DNA of 64,000 nucleotides, taken from assembly GCF_900090245.1 (NCBI RefSeq), contig NZ_FMDN01000018.1:52541-116540 (forward strand). Direction: 5' to 3'. Of this stretch, positions 36,234-44,550 are shown one piece after another. The first letter of the stretch is position 1. Each line of letters begins with the position of its first letter. This stretch comes from Micromonospora halophytica. GTDB taxonomy: Bacteria > Actinomycetota > Actinomycetes > Mycobacteriales > Micromonosporaceae. The position numbers were made by a program, and so were the translations under genes. The notes under the pieces are model-generated. The model had not been told where the DNA came from. It did not search any database and saw only the letters and a list, made by a program, of their open reading frames with translations.

Positions 36234-36272
36234 CTAGCCTCGCCTGCTGGCCGTCACGGGGAGGAAACGACG
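36234..36272 (+). promoter_or_regulatory. Promoter -10 and SD of the capBC operon leader
   Basis: TAGCCT at 36234-36239 is a candidate -10. GGGGAGG at 36259-36264 lies about eight bases before the TTG of the leader ORF. Together they suggest that the sensor-capB-capC operon has its own transcript. Confidence 0.5.
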
Positions 36273-36308
36273 TTGGCTGACACTGTCCAGGCCGGGGCCC
36301 GCGGATGA
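36273..36308 (+). CDS. 11-aa leader ORF coupled to sensor-like gene
   Basis: TTG start behind a strong GGGGAGG SD; reads LADTVQAGARG; its TGA overlaps the ATG of the 743-aa gene (ATGA). The downstream gene has no SD of its own, so it probably depends on this leader for ribosome delivery. Same layout as the acs leader. Confidence 0.55.
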   Translation: MADTVQAGARG

Positions 36309-38536
36309 ACGTGGCACCTCCCGCCGGCCGTCCGGACCGCCGGCGACCAGGTGACTCCCCTGAGCAGCTCGCCCGGTGGCGTCTGATCAGCTTGGAGAAG
36401 CAGCTCCCCACGCCGCGTCCGCTCACCGGTCTCGGCGCACCGGTCGTGGTCGGTTCGATCCTGCTCGCGCTCCTCGCCGCCTTCGCCTTCGTCCACCTCG
36501 ACCGGGTAAGCCCGGCGGGGGTGCCGACCGCCGTCACGGAGTCGCAGCGCCAGTTCGTGGAGGGGCTCGCCCGGGGCCTGGGCAACTCCGTGGGCCGCAG
36601 CCGTGACGAGTTGACCGAGCTCGCGGCCGACTGCAACGACCGTCCCGGTCAGGCCCGGCCCCTGCTCAGCAGGTTCGTCGACGGCCATCCGATGTGGCGG
36701 GGCGTGGCCGTTGTGGACAGCACCAGCCGCGCCCCGACGGCGGCGGTCGGTCAGCCCGTGACGCTGCCGCCTGGCCTCACCCCGACCCGGGCCGCACTGC
36801 CGCTGGTCGACGGGAACGACCCGCGCCTGCTGCTGGTCGAGCCGCTCGCCAGCGGCGCCCTCCTCGTCGGCGAGCTGGACCTGGGCGTGCGCTCGCTGCG
36901 TCTCGACCCGCGGTCCCGGCAGGCCATCCTCATCGCTGTTCCCGGCGTCGGCCGCGCCCTGGCCCAGGGCACCCCGGTCGAGGCGGGTGGCCCGGTCGAG
37001 GCCCTGCTCGACCGCGCGCTCACCGCGAGCGCCGAGGAACACACCGTCACCCGGTCGGGCATCGCCGGTCCGGCGCCGACCGGTGACGCAACCGCCGCCG
37101 ATCCGGTCGCCCCGCTGGTCACGGCTTCGGTGGTCGGCAACCTCGGCTTCTCGGTCGTCTCGGTGGTGTCCGCCCCGGTCACGGTCGAGCGGGTGAGCCG
37201 TGAACCGTTGTTCACCGCGGCCGTCCTCTTCGTCGCGTCGCTGCTCGTCCTGCTCGTCACGTGGCTGGGCCTGGTCCGGCCGGTACGCCGGTTGCTCGAC
37301 CACGCCAAGGCGACCGCGTCGGGCAATCCCGTCGCCGGGCCGCTGCGGACGGTCAACCGGGAGGCCAACCGGATCGGCGCTGCCTTCGACACGCTGGCGA
37401 CTCAGCGTGACGGCACGAAGGGGGTACGGCGGGACGAGCGGCCCGGCGGGGTCGGCGCGACGTGGTGGGTGATCGGAGCCACCCTCGTGATCCTGGCGTC
37501 GAGCGGCCTGATCGTGGCCAACCTCGCCCCGGCCGAGCGGGAACTGCCCGGCCAGGTCGTCCGGGACGCGCAGAACCAGGCGAGCGCGGTCGCCGCTTCG
37601 CTCAGCGACACCCTCGACGGTGGTTTCGCCATGCTGGCCGACACCGGACGGGACCATGGCAAGGCGAACACCTCGGGGATGCGCAAGGTCGTCGACCGCC
37701 TCGTGGACGATAACCCGCGCTTCCGTAGCGTCTACCTCGTGTCGGCGGGCGGTGACACCGTGGTCGGCGCGGGCCGGGAGCCGATGCGACCGGCGGGCCC
37801 GGTGCCGGGGGAGAGCGGCGTCAACCTTTACGACGTGCAGGGCCGGCTGCCGATCGTCTACGCCTACTACCAGCTCGCCGACGGCCGGGCCCTGGTCGCC
37901 GAGTACGACGTCCGGCACCTGTCCCGGCTGCTGGACCGGATGCCGGGGCGAGTCCAGGTGCTCGACATCGACCAGCGCGACATCCTGGACACTTCGGGAT
38001 ATCTCGCCTTCGAGGCGGTCACCGTCGAGCAGGTGCGGTCGGCGTCGGCCGCCGCGCTGACCGGCCGGCCGTACGCCGAGGTGACCGAGCTCGACGGCCG
38101 TCGGGAGTTGCTGGTCGCCACGCCGGTCTCCCTGGAGGGGACGACGGCGCAGCTGGAGTGGACCCTCGTGGCCCGGCGGCCGGTGTCCGACTACGCGCTG
38201 CCGAACAACGCCCTGCGCAAGGGGTCGATGCTGGTGCTCGTGGTGGCGGTCGGCATCGGACTACTGCTGTTCAGCTGGCACTACTTCTTCCAGCTGCGGC
38301 CGCTGCGCAACCTGGCCCGGGAAGCGGGCGCGCTGGCGGAGGGGAAGACCAACCGGGTCGTCTCACCCCGCTGGCACGACGATATCGGCGCGGTGGCGGT
38401 GTGCCTGGAGGTCTGCCGCCAGGCCGCGGTGCACGGCGAGCAGCGGCTCGGCGGCGCGGCCCGGCTGCGTGGCGTGGAGGGGATGAACACCGTGATCATG
38501 ACAAAGGTGCCGGAGCGGCGCCGGAGGGGCGGCTGA
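36305..38536 (+). CDS. Large membrane protein, two extracellular sensor-like domains and HAMP-like segments
   Basis: 743 aa, four predicted membrane helices (about 44-66, 299-322, 382-404, 638-660). The two extracellular stretches (about 67-298 and 405-637) look like Cache-type sensor folds; each is followed by a membrane helix and a HAMP-like piece (LVRPVRRLLDHAKATASGNPV; RPLRNLAREAGALAEGKTN). There is no kinase, cyclase or methyl-accepting domain. TGAG joins it to capB with a one-base gap. Not part of classical PGA operons; it could control or scaffold the PGA synthase in response to an outside signal (inference). Confidence 0.82.
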   Translation: MNVAPPAGRPDRRRPGDSPEQLARWRLISLEKQLPTPRPLTGLGAPVVVGSILLALLAAFAFVHLDRVSPAGVPTAVTESQRQFVEGLARGLGNSVGRSRDELTELAADCNDRPGQARPLLSRFVDGHPMWRGVAVVDSTSRAPTAAVGQPVTLPPGLTPTRAALPLVDGNDPRLLLVEPLASGALLVGELDLGVRSLRLDPRSRQAILIAVPGVGRALAQGTPVEAGGPVEALLDRALTASAEEHTVTRSGIAGPAPTGDATAADPVAPLVTASVVGNLGFSVVSVVSAPVTVERVSREPLFTAAVLFVASLLVLLVTWLGLVRPVRRLLDHAKATASGNPVAGPLRTVNREANRIGAAFDTLATQRDGTKGVRRDERPGGVGATWWVIGATLVILASSGLIVANLAPAERELPGQVVRDAQNQASAVAASLSDTLDGGFAMLADTGRDHGKANTSGMRKVVDRLVDDNPRFRSVYLVSAGGDTVVGAGREPMRPAGPVPGESGVNLYDVQGRLPIVYAYYQLADGRALVAEYDVRHLSRLLDRMPGRVQVLDIDQRDILDTSGYLAFEAVTVEQVRSASAAALTGRPYAEVTELDGRRELLVATPVSLEGTTAQLEWTLVARRPVSDYALPNNALRKGSMLVLVVAVGIGLLLFSWHYFFQLRPLRNLAREAGALAEGKTNRVVSPRWHDDIGAVAVCLEVCRQAAVHGEQRLGGAARLRGVEGMNTVIMTKVPERRRRGG

Positions 38537-38537
38537 G

Positions 38538-40586
38538 ATGCTGTTCCTCTATGTCGTGTTCGTCCTCGCCTGCCTCGGCCTGCTGGCCGCCGGCGTCGTG
38601 GAGCAGCGCAACCACCACAAGAGCCTGCACAGCATCCCGCACCGGGTGCTGGTCAACGGCATCCGCGGCAAGAGTTCGATCACCCGGCTCTGCGCGGGCG
38701 CACTGCGCGGCGGCAAGCTCACCGTGGTGGCCAAGACCACCGGCACGGCCGCCCGGTTCATCTTCCCTGACGCCAGCGAAGAGCCGGTCTACCGGAAGTT
38801 CGGCATCGCCAACGTGGTCGAGCAGATCGGCATCGTCCGGCGGGCCGCCTCGTACTTCCCCGACGTGCTGGTCATCGAGTGCATGGCGGTCATGCCGCCG
38901 TTGCAGGAGCTCAACCAGACCAAGCTGATCCAGTCCACAATCGGCATCCTCTGCAACGTGCGAGAGGACCACCTGGCAGAGATGGGCCCGACGTTGGACG
39001 ACGTTGCCCGGTCGCTGAGCCGGTCGATGCCGGTCGGTGGGATCTGCGTGACGGCGGAGAAGGACCGGCTGCACATACTCCAGGAGGAGGCCGACCGCCG
39101 GCAGTGCAAGCTGGTCGCGGTCGACCCGGAGTCGGTCACCGACGAAGAGATGAAGGGCTTCAGCTGGACGACGTTCAAGGAGAACGTCGCGATCGTGCTC
39201 GCCGTGGCGGAGCTGCTCGGGGTGAGCCGGCGGGACGCGCTGAAGGGCATGTGGACCGCCCCGCCCGACCCGGGTGTGCTCAGTGTGGAGGAGTACCGGG
39301 CGGACGCGAAGTCGCTGCGGTTCGCGAACATCTTCGCGGCGAACGACCCCGAGTCGACCTTCATGAACATCCAACAGTTGCAGGCGCAGGGGTCCATCCC
39401 ACGTCCGCTGCATGTGCTCATCAACTGCCGGCCGGACCGGGTGGAGCGCAACGGGCAGATGGGCTCGCTGGTGTCCCGGATCGATCCCGACAAGGTGATC
39501 CTCATCGGCGACCCGACCCGCAGCGCCCGCGTGAAGATCGACGACAAGTGGCAGGACCGGGTGGTGGACCTGGGCGGAAAGCTGGAGGCCGGAGAACTCC
39601 TCGACGGCGTGCTCGGCACCATCGACCGGTACGCCTCGGTGCTCGCCATCGGCAACATCCACGGCCAGGGCGAGATCCTGCTCGCCCAGCTCGAACGACT
39701 GGAGCGGCCGGCGCCCCACGAGTCCGCCGTCCCCTCGGCCGGACACGCTCCGGCCGTCCCGGTGACGGACGCGCCGACGGAGGTCGTCTTGCCGCGGCAG
39801 GTCCAGGCGGTGCGGTCCACGTACGGCCGTCCGGCGTCGGCGCCGCCGGCCCAGCGGGCCGCCGCCGGGCAGGCCCCAGGCGGGCTTGTGGCCGCCGGCC
39901 CGTCCTGGGCGGCCGGACCTCGGGGGCACGCTGCCGGTGGCGCGGAAGCAGGGCTTGCTGCCACCTGGCCGGCTCCGCCCGGACCTCCGCCGGCTCCGCC
40001 CGGACCTCCGCCGGCTCCGCCCGGACCTCCGCCGGTCCCGGCACAGCACCACGACCGCGACCGGACCCAGGGTTCCCGGTCGAGGGTCGGCCCCGACCCG
40101 ACCTCAACCCGGTACAGCACGGCGGAGCCGGTGCCGGCCCGGCCGACCGCACCGGGTGCGGCCGGTCACCACCGGCCTGACCCCCAACAGGGCGGCTGGG
40201 ATCACCGCCAGCAGGGTCACGGTGACCACGCGGTCCCGTCCCGCCCGCCGGCGGGGAGCCGTTCGTACGACCACCATCAGCGCGGCAGCGTCCCCGGCGG
40301 GTATGGCCCGGACGCGCCGCCAGAGCCGGGTCGCGGCCCGGGTGCCGCCGCCTACCGGGCGCTCGCGGAGGACGACCTCGGTGGTCCGCCGCGCGGCTCC
40401 GACGCGCCCTACCCCGGCTGGTCCGCCCCGGGGGCCGCCGAGCAGCCGGCCCCCGGCTGGAACGGCGCCGGTCACCCCGCCCGGTACGGCCCGCCGCCCG
40501 ATGACCCCGACCAGTCCGGTCGTCCCGGATCCGCCCCCGGGCCGCCGCCATGGCAGCGGCCGTCCGTCTACCGGAGCCCTGAATGA
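38538..40586 (+). CDS. capB: CapB/PgsB-type poly-gamma-glutamate ligase with Pro-rich tail
   Basis: 682 aa. N-terminal membrane helix (1-22), then a Mur-ligase-like core with P-loop GIRGKSSITR (41-50), VIECMAVMPPLQE, NVREDHLAEMGPT, INCRPDRVERNGQMGS and IGNIHGQGE; core ends near 395. Known CapB/PgsB are about 390-460 aa, so the last 287 residues (Pro/Gly/Ala/Ser/His-rich, with three PPAPPGP-type repeats) are an unusual extension. The core ligates glutamate through its gamma-carboxyl using ATP, in a membrane complex with CapC. ATGA overlap with capC. Confidence 0.9.
   Translation: MLFLYVVFVLACLGLLAAGVVEQRNHHKSLHSIPHRVLVNGIRGKSSITRLCAGALRGGKLTVVAKTTGTAARFIFPDASEEPVYRKFGIANVVEQIGIVRRAASYFPDVLVIECMAVMPPLQELNQTKLIQSTIGILCNVREDHLAEMGPTLDDVARSLSRSMPVGGICVTAEKDRLHILQEEADRRQCKLVAVDPESVTDEEMKGFSWTTFKENVAIVLAVAELLGVSRRDALKGMWTAPPDPGVLSVEEYRADAKSLRFANIFAANDPESTFMNIQQLQAQGSIPRPLHVLINCRPDRVERNGQMGSLVSRIDPDKVILIGDPTRSARVKIDDKWQDRVVDLGGKLEAGELLDGVLGTIDRYASVLAIGNIHGQGEILLAQLERLERPAPHESAVPSAGHAPAVPVTDAPTEVVLPRQVQAVRSTYGRPASAPPAQRAAAGQAPGGLVAAGPSWAAGPRGHAAGGAEAGLAATWPAPPGPPPAPPGPPPAPPGPPPVPAQHHDRDRTQGSRSRVGPDPTSTRYSTAEPVPARPTAPGAAGHHRPDPQQGGWDHRQQGHGDHAVPSRPPAGSRSYDHHQRGSVPGGYGPDAPPEPGRGPGAAAYRALAEDDLGGPPRGSDAPYPGWSAPGAAEQPAPGWNGAGHPARYGPPPDDPDQSGRPGSAPGPPPWQRPSVYRSPE
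39969..40031 (+). repeat. Three perfect 21-bp repeats in capB tail
   Basis: CCGGCTCCGCCCGGACCTCCG three times (39969-39989, 39990-40010, 40011-40031) encoding seven-residue Pro/Ala/Gly units. The copy number could vary by slippage. Confidence 0.9.
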
Positions 40587-41065
40587 TCAACGGAGAACTG
40601 ACCCCCGCGTTGGCGACCCTCTGCCTCGGCGTGGGACTGGTGCTCGCGCTGGCCTGCTACCTGACCACGAACCTCTCCCCGGGCGGCATGATCACGCCGG
40701 GCTGGGTCGCGCTGGCGCTGGTCGAGGAGTATCGGCAGGTCGCGGTGATCGTGGTGATGACCGGGGTGACCTGGGGGCTGACGAGGCTCATGCAGAAGGT
40801 CGTCATCCTCTACGGCAAGCGGCTGTTCGCGGCGATCGTGCTGCTCAGCGTGCTGCTCCAGACGACGCTGTTCCTGGTGGTCCAGCAGGACTTCCCGTTG
40901 CTCTTCTCGCACCAGACGCTGGGCTTCGTCGCGCCCGGCCTGATCGCCTACCAACTCGTCCGGCAGCCGCCGGTAGCCACCCTGCTCGCCACCGGGGCGG
41001 TGACGGTGGGCTCGTATCTGATCGTCATCAGTGGCATCCTTGCCGGCCTGGTGCCGGTGAGCTGA
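40583..41065 (+). CDS. capC: CapC/PgsC poly-gamma-glutamate synthase membrane subunit
   Basis: 160 aa; ATGA overlap with capB. Four to five membrane helices with family landmarks LSPGGMITPGWVALAL (about 31-46) and HQTLGFVAPGLIAYQLVRQP (about 110-130). Matches PgsC/CapC in length and order after PgsB. It forms the membrane part of the polymerase complex. Confidence 0.92.
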   Translation: MINGELTPALATLCLGVGLVLALACYLTTNLSPGGMITPGWVALALVEEYRQVAVIVVMTGVTWGLTRLMQKVVILYGKRLFAAIVLLSVLLQTTLFLVVQQDFPLLFSHQTLGFVAPGLIAYQLVRQPPVATLLATGAVTVGSYLIVISGILAGLVPVS

Positions 41066-41089
41066 CCGGGGCGCGAAGGGAACATCGCG

Positions 41090-42112
41090 GTGGACAGGAA
41101 ATGGATCTGGGCGTTGATGGCGCTCGTGCTCGTCGCGGGCGGTGGCCTCGTCATGTGGCAGGCCACCGACCGCGACCCGGCCGACGACACTCCGGTGGCG
41201 GTGGCCGCGCCCGGCGGCGCCGCGGCGGGCACCGGCGAGCCGACCTTCACCCGGCTGGAGAACCCGGCGCGGACCGAGGTGCGCGACGGCGGTGGCCGGG
41301 TGGTGGCGGTCTTCACCGACGGTGCGCGGACGGTCCGGCTCACCGGACGGGAGCGGACCTTCAGCGAGCCGCGGTTCACCAAGGCCACCGTCACCACGGA
41401 CGCCTGGATCCGGCTCGCGCCCCGGGAGTGGCGTGCGGGTGCCGAGAAGGCCGGCTGGTTCAAGCCCTGGCTGGACAAGGCGCTCGCGGACCGGAGTCCG
41501 GACGCGCTGGCCATCATGATGGACTACATCGACGGCGCGAAGCCCCGCCGCAACGCCGACGGGCTCCAGACCGCTGGCGACGCCTCCTTCGGGCCGCTCT
41601 CGGCCACCGACCCGGACGGCCGGGCGGAAAACTCGGACTTCTACGATTATCTCGGCGTGTCGTGGAAGTTCCCCGACGGCAAGAAGGAGCAGCCGTCGCG
41701 GAGCCACTTCCGCGCCCTGGACTGCTCCGGATACATCCGGATGGTGTACGGCTACCGGATGAAGTACCCGCTGCGGGGCACCAACACCAAGGGGACCGGC
41801 CTGCCCCGCCGGGCGTACGCGATGGCGGAGTTCGGCCCGGGCGTCCAGTTGATGCCGAACACCGGGCGGGCGGTCCGCGACTTCGAGCTGCTCCAGCCCG
41901 GTGACCTGCTCTTCTTCAACGCCGGGCCGATCGGCGGCAAGCACATCGAACACTCCGGCATCTACCTCGGGCTGGACGACTCCGGTCGTCACCGGTTCAT
42001 CTCCAGCCGGTCCAAGGCGGACGGCCCGACGATGGGCGACTTCGGCGGCGACTCCCTGCTGGACGGCGGCGGCTACTGGGCCACGAAGCTGCGTACCGCC
42101 CGCCGGATCTGA
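41090..42112 (+). CDS. Membrane-anchored NlpC/P60 cysteine hydrolase
   Basis: 340 aa; GTG start with AAGGGAA upstream, 24 bases after capC. Signal anchor (WIWALMALVLVAGGGLVMW), a beta-rich middle region (about 60-130), then an NlpC/P60 domain: catalytic Cys in ALDCSGYIRMVYGY (about 212) and His in HIEHSGIYLGLD (about 288). NlpC/P60 enzymes cut gamma-D-glutamyl bonds in peptidoglycan, and PgdS-type members cut PGA. Being last in the capBC operon, it may trim or release PGA, or remodel the wall for export (inference). Confidence 0.9.
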   Translation: MDRKWIWALMALVLVAGGGLVMWQATDRDPADDTPVAVAAPGGAAAGTGEPTFTRLENPARTEVRDGGGRVVAVFTDGARTVRLTGRERTFSEPRFTKATVTTDAWIRLAPREWRAGAEKAGWFKPWLDKALADRSPDALAIMMDYIDGAKPRRNADGLQTAGDASFGPLSATDPDGRAENSDFYDYLGVSWKFPDGKKEQPSRSHFRALDCSGYIRMVYGYRMKYPLRGTNTKGTGLPRRAYAMAEFGPGVQLMPNTGRAVRDFELLQPGDLLFFNAGPIGGKHIEHSGIYLGLDDSGRHRFISSRSKADGPTMGDFGGDSLLDGGGYWATKLRTARRI

Positions 42113-42134
42113 CCGGGAGGCGGGGCACGGGTCG

Positions 42135-43052
42135 TCAGTCCGCCGTGAGGCCGGCGGCGGCCAGCGCCGCCACCAGCGCGGCCCGACGCTCGGTGTCCCG
42201 CCGGACGGCCCAGGTGATCTCCAGGTGGATGAAGATCGACCGGCGCCGGCGGGCCTCCTCGGCCTGTGTGTTGGTGGTTCCTTCGAGCTGACCGCAGCGG
42301 GTCGTCCAGGCGCGGCATGTGGCGAAGCCGGCGTCCTCCAACGCATCGGCGACGCGGCGCAGGGGCGCGTTGGAACGGCGCTGACCGTTGGAGACCACGG
42401 CGTCCTCGTCGGGAAGGCTCTTGTCGGCGAAGCCGTGCAGTTGGATCTGGTTCAGGTCCCGCCGGGCGAACCGGCCGGTGACGACCTGGAACAGCCCGTC
42501 CTCGTTGTGCGCGGCGTCCGCCCGCTCGTCGGCGGCCCGCCGGTGCGCGCCCGCGACGACCAGCATGGACCCGGGCACGGCCCGGAACAGCCGTAGCCCC
42601 ACGTCCTCGGTGTGCAGGTCGGAGTTGGGGTGCGGCACCTCGATCGCCAGTTCCACCTGCCGGGACAGGTCGACCAGCAGGATCCCCCAGGGGCGGTCGC
42701 CGCCCGCCTCGGTGCGGAAGATTGCGTACTCGCGGCCGGTTTCCGGGTCAGTGCCGACCCGCGCGTCGTACCCGATGGCGGTCAGCAGTCCGGTCGCCTC
42801 GTCCAGCCCGTCCCGGCCGTCCAGGAGCAGGTCGACCGCGCCCCGGGCGTGCCGGCGCTCCTCGGCGGTCGGGTTCCGGTACGCCGCGGTGGGCTGGAGC
42901 TGCGCGACGAAGGCGGTGACCTCGGTGGCCGGGTCCGTGTCTGCGGCGGAGGTGGGCGGCGCCGGGGCGGGCGCTGGGGTGCAGGCGGCGAAGACCAGGG
43001 CCGCACCCAAGCATGCGGCGAGTCCGGCGCGGGGCCGTCGGTTCCGGGACAT
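42135..43052 (-). CDS. Lipoprotein with N-formylglutamate-amidohydrolase/PGA-hydrolase-like pattern
   Basis: 305 aa from ATG 43052, with a TACCCT -10 box seven bases upstream (leaderless). The signal peptide ends in lipobox FAAC (Cys about 24). The body shows LAIEVPHPNSDLHTEDVG, VVAGAHRRA, NQIQLHGFADKS and IFIHLEITWAV. The order of His/Glu-containing motifs resembles N-formylglutamate amidohydrolases and PghP-type PGA hydrolases, which are zinc amidases. The match is by eye only and weak. It is convergent with, and 22 bases from, the PGA operon, which fits a glutamyl substrate but does not prove it. Confidence 0.7.
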   Translation of the reverse strand: MSRNRRPRAGLAACLGAALVFAACTPAPAPAPPTSAADTDPATEVTAFVAQLQPTAAYRNPTAEERRHARGAVDLLLDGRDGLDEATGLLTAIGYDARVGTDPETGREYAIFRTEAGGDRPWGILLVDLSRQVELAIEVPHPNSDLHTEDVGLRLFRAVPGSMLVVAGAHRRAADERADAAHNEDGLFQVVTGRFARRDLNQIQLHGFADKSLPDEDAVVSNGQRRSNAPLRRVADALEDAGFATCRAWTTRCGQLEGTTNTQAEEARRRRSIFIHLEITWAVRRDTERRAALVAALAAAGLTAD

Positions 43053-43095
43053 CGTGCGGAGGGTATCGGGTGCGGTCACCGCTCCTGCCGTGGCC

Positions 43096-44403
43096 TCAGG
43101 TGCCGAGGATGTGGTCGAGGTGGGAGTTGCTGAGGATGCGGTCCGGGTCCAGGCGGTTGCGCAGCGCCTGGAAGTCGGCGAACCTCGGGTACGCCGTGGC
43201 CAGCGAGGCGGCGTCGCGCCAGTGCATCTTTCCCCAGTGGGGTCGGCCGCCCAGCTCCGTCGTCACCTCCTCGAACGCCCGGAAGTACGGCTCGTACGGC
43301 ATCCCGACGTACTGGTGGACGGCGATGTACGCGGAGTCCCGGCCGTAGCCGTGCGACAGCCAGATGTCGTCGGCGGCGGTGAACCGCACCTCGACCGGGA
43401 AGAGCACCTTGAACGGCAGTCGGTCGACGATACGGCGCAGTTCCTCCAGCGCGGTGGTCAGGTGGGCGCGCGGGACGCCGTACTCCATCTCCACGAACCG
43501 GACCCGGCGCGGGGTGCAGAAGACCGTGTCGGAGCGGCCGGTGTAGGTGCGTTCGGTGAGGGCCCGGGCGCAGACCGCGCTGATGGTCGGGGCGAGCGCC
43601 GGCACGGCTCTGCCCAGCCGGCAGGCTCCGGCGAAGACGGTGTTGGCGAGCAACTCGTCGTCCAGCCAGCCGCGCCAGCGGGGCAGCGGCCGGTCGTCGG
43701 CGGGCACCCGGTCGTTGGTCTTGACCTGCACCCGGTCGGTGTACGGGAACCAGTAGAACTCGACGTGGTCGTGCCGGTCGATCAGCCCGGGCAGGTCGGC
43801 GAGCACGGCGGACAGCGGCGCGGGGCGCTCGTGGGCCCGCAGCACGAAGGCGTCGACGCAGCGCAGGGTCACCTCGACCAGCACGCCGAGCGCGCCGAGC
43901 CCGACCCGGGCGGCGGCGAAGACGTCGGGGTGCTCGTCGGCGGAGCAGTGCAGCACCTCGCCGGTGCCGGTGACCAGGGTCAGCGCCTCGACGAACGTGG
44001 CGAGGCAGCCGTACGCCGCCCCGGTGCCGTGGGTGCCGGTGGAGATCGCTCCGGCGATGGTCTGGGCGTCGATGTCGCCGAGGTTGGGCATGGCGAGGCC
44101 GTGCGCGGCGAGCAGCGCGTTGAGCGTACGTAGGGTCATCCCGGCCGGGACGGTGACGAGCCGGCTGGCGAGATCCACCCGGACGTCGGTCTCCAGCGCG
44201 GTCAGGTCCAGCAGCCGCCCGTCGGGCCGGGCGATCGGGGTGAAGGAGTGGCCGCTGCCCACCGCCCGGATCCGCTCGCCCGCCGCGGCGGCGTCCCGGA
44301 CGGCCTCGGTGACGCCGTCGACCGTGCTCGGGCGCAGGATGGCGTTGGCGAGGCTGTGCTGGTTCCCTGCCCAGTTGGACCATGCGGTGGTGGTACCGGC
44401 CAT
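43096..44403 (-). CDS. FAD-linked aldonolactone/alditol oxidase family
   Basis: 435 aa; ATG with GAGGAG SD. FAD-binding-4 domain at 14-180: RIRAVGSGHSFTPIARPDG holds the His that usually binds FAD covalently, then STGTHGTGAAYGCLA. C-terminal ALO domain ends with GGRPHWGKMHW and FQALRNRLDPD. Family members oxidise gulono/arabinono-1,4-lactone or alditols with O2, giving H2O2. It is divergent from a TetR gene with a palindrome between them, so probably its target. Confidence 0.88.
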   Translation of the reverse strand: MAGTTTAWSNWAGNQHSLANAILRPSTVDGVTEAVRDAAAAGERIRAVGSGHSFTPIARPDGRLLDLTALETDVRVDLASRLVTVPAGMTLRTLNALLAAHGLAMPNLGDIDAQTIAGAISTGTHGTGAAYGCLATFVEALTLVTGTGEVLHCSADEHPDVFAAARVGLGALGVLVEVTLRCVDAFVLRAHERPAPLSAVLADLPGLIDRHDHVEFYWFPYTDRVQVKTNDRVPADDRPLPRWRGWLDDELLANTVFAGACRLGRAVPALAPTISAVCARALTERTYTGRSDTVFCTPRRVRFVEMEYGVPRAHLTTALEELRRIVDRLPFKVLFPVEVRFTAADDIWLSHGYGRDSAYIAVHQYVGMPYEPYFRAFEEVTTELGGRPHWGKMHWRDAASLATAYPRFADFQALRNRLDPDRILSNSHLDHILGT

Positions 44404-44421
44404 CGGCGCTCCTCGACGTGA

Positions 44422-44440
44422 ATATGAGCCATCTTCATAT
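44422..44440. promoter_or_regulatory. Inverted repeat, candidate TetR operator
   Basis: ATATGA-N7-TCATAT, perfect 6-bp arms, AT-rich against its surroundings, 19 bases upstream of the oxidase start and about 110 bases upstream of the TetR start. Confidence 0.5.
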
Positions 44441-44550
44441 CAGGAACGTTGTAGCTGGTAAATACCGGAATCGAGGTCCGCTCGTTGTACCGGTAGTCAC
44501 GAGCACGTGACATGCAGATATGTTCTTCCGTCGAAGGGGGGTGGCGCCGA

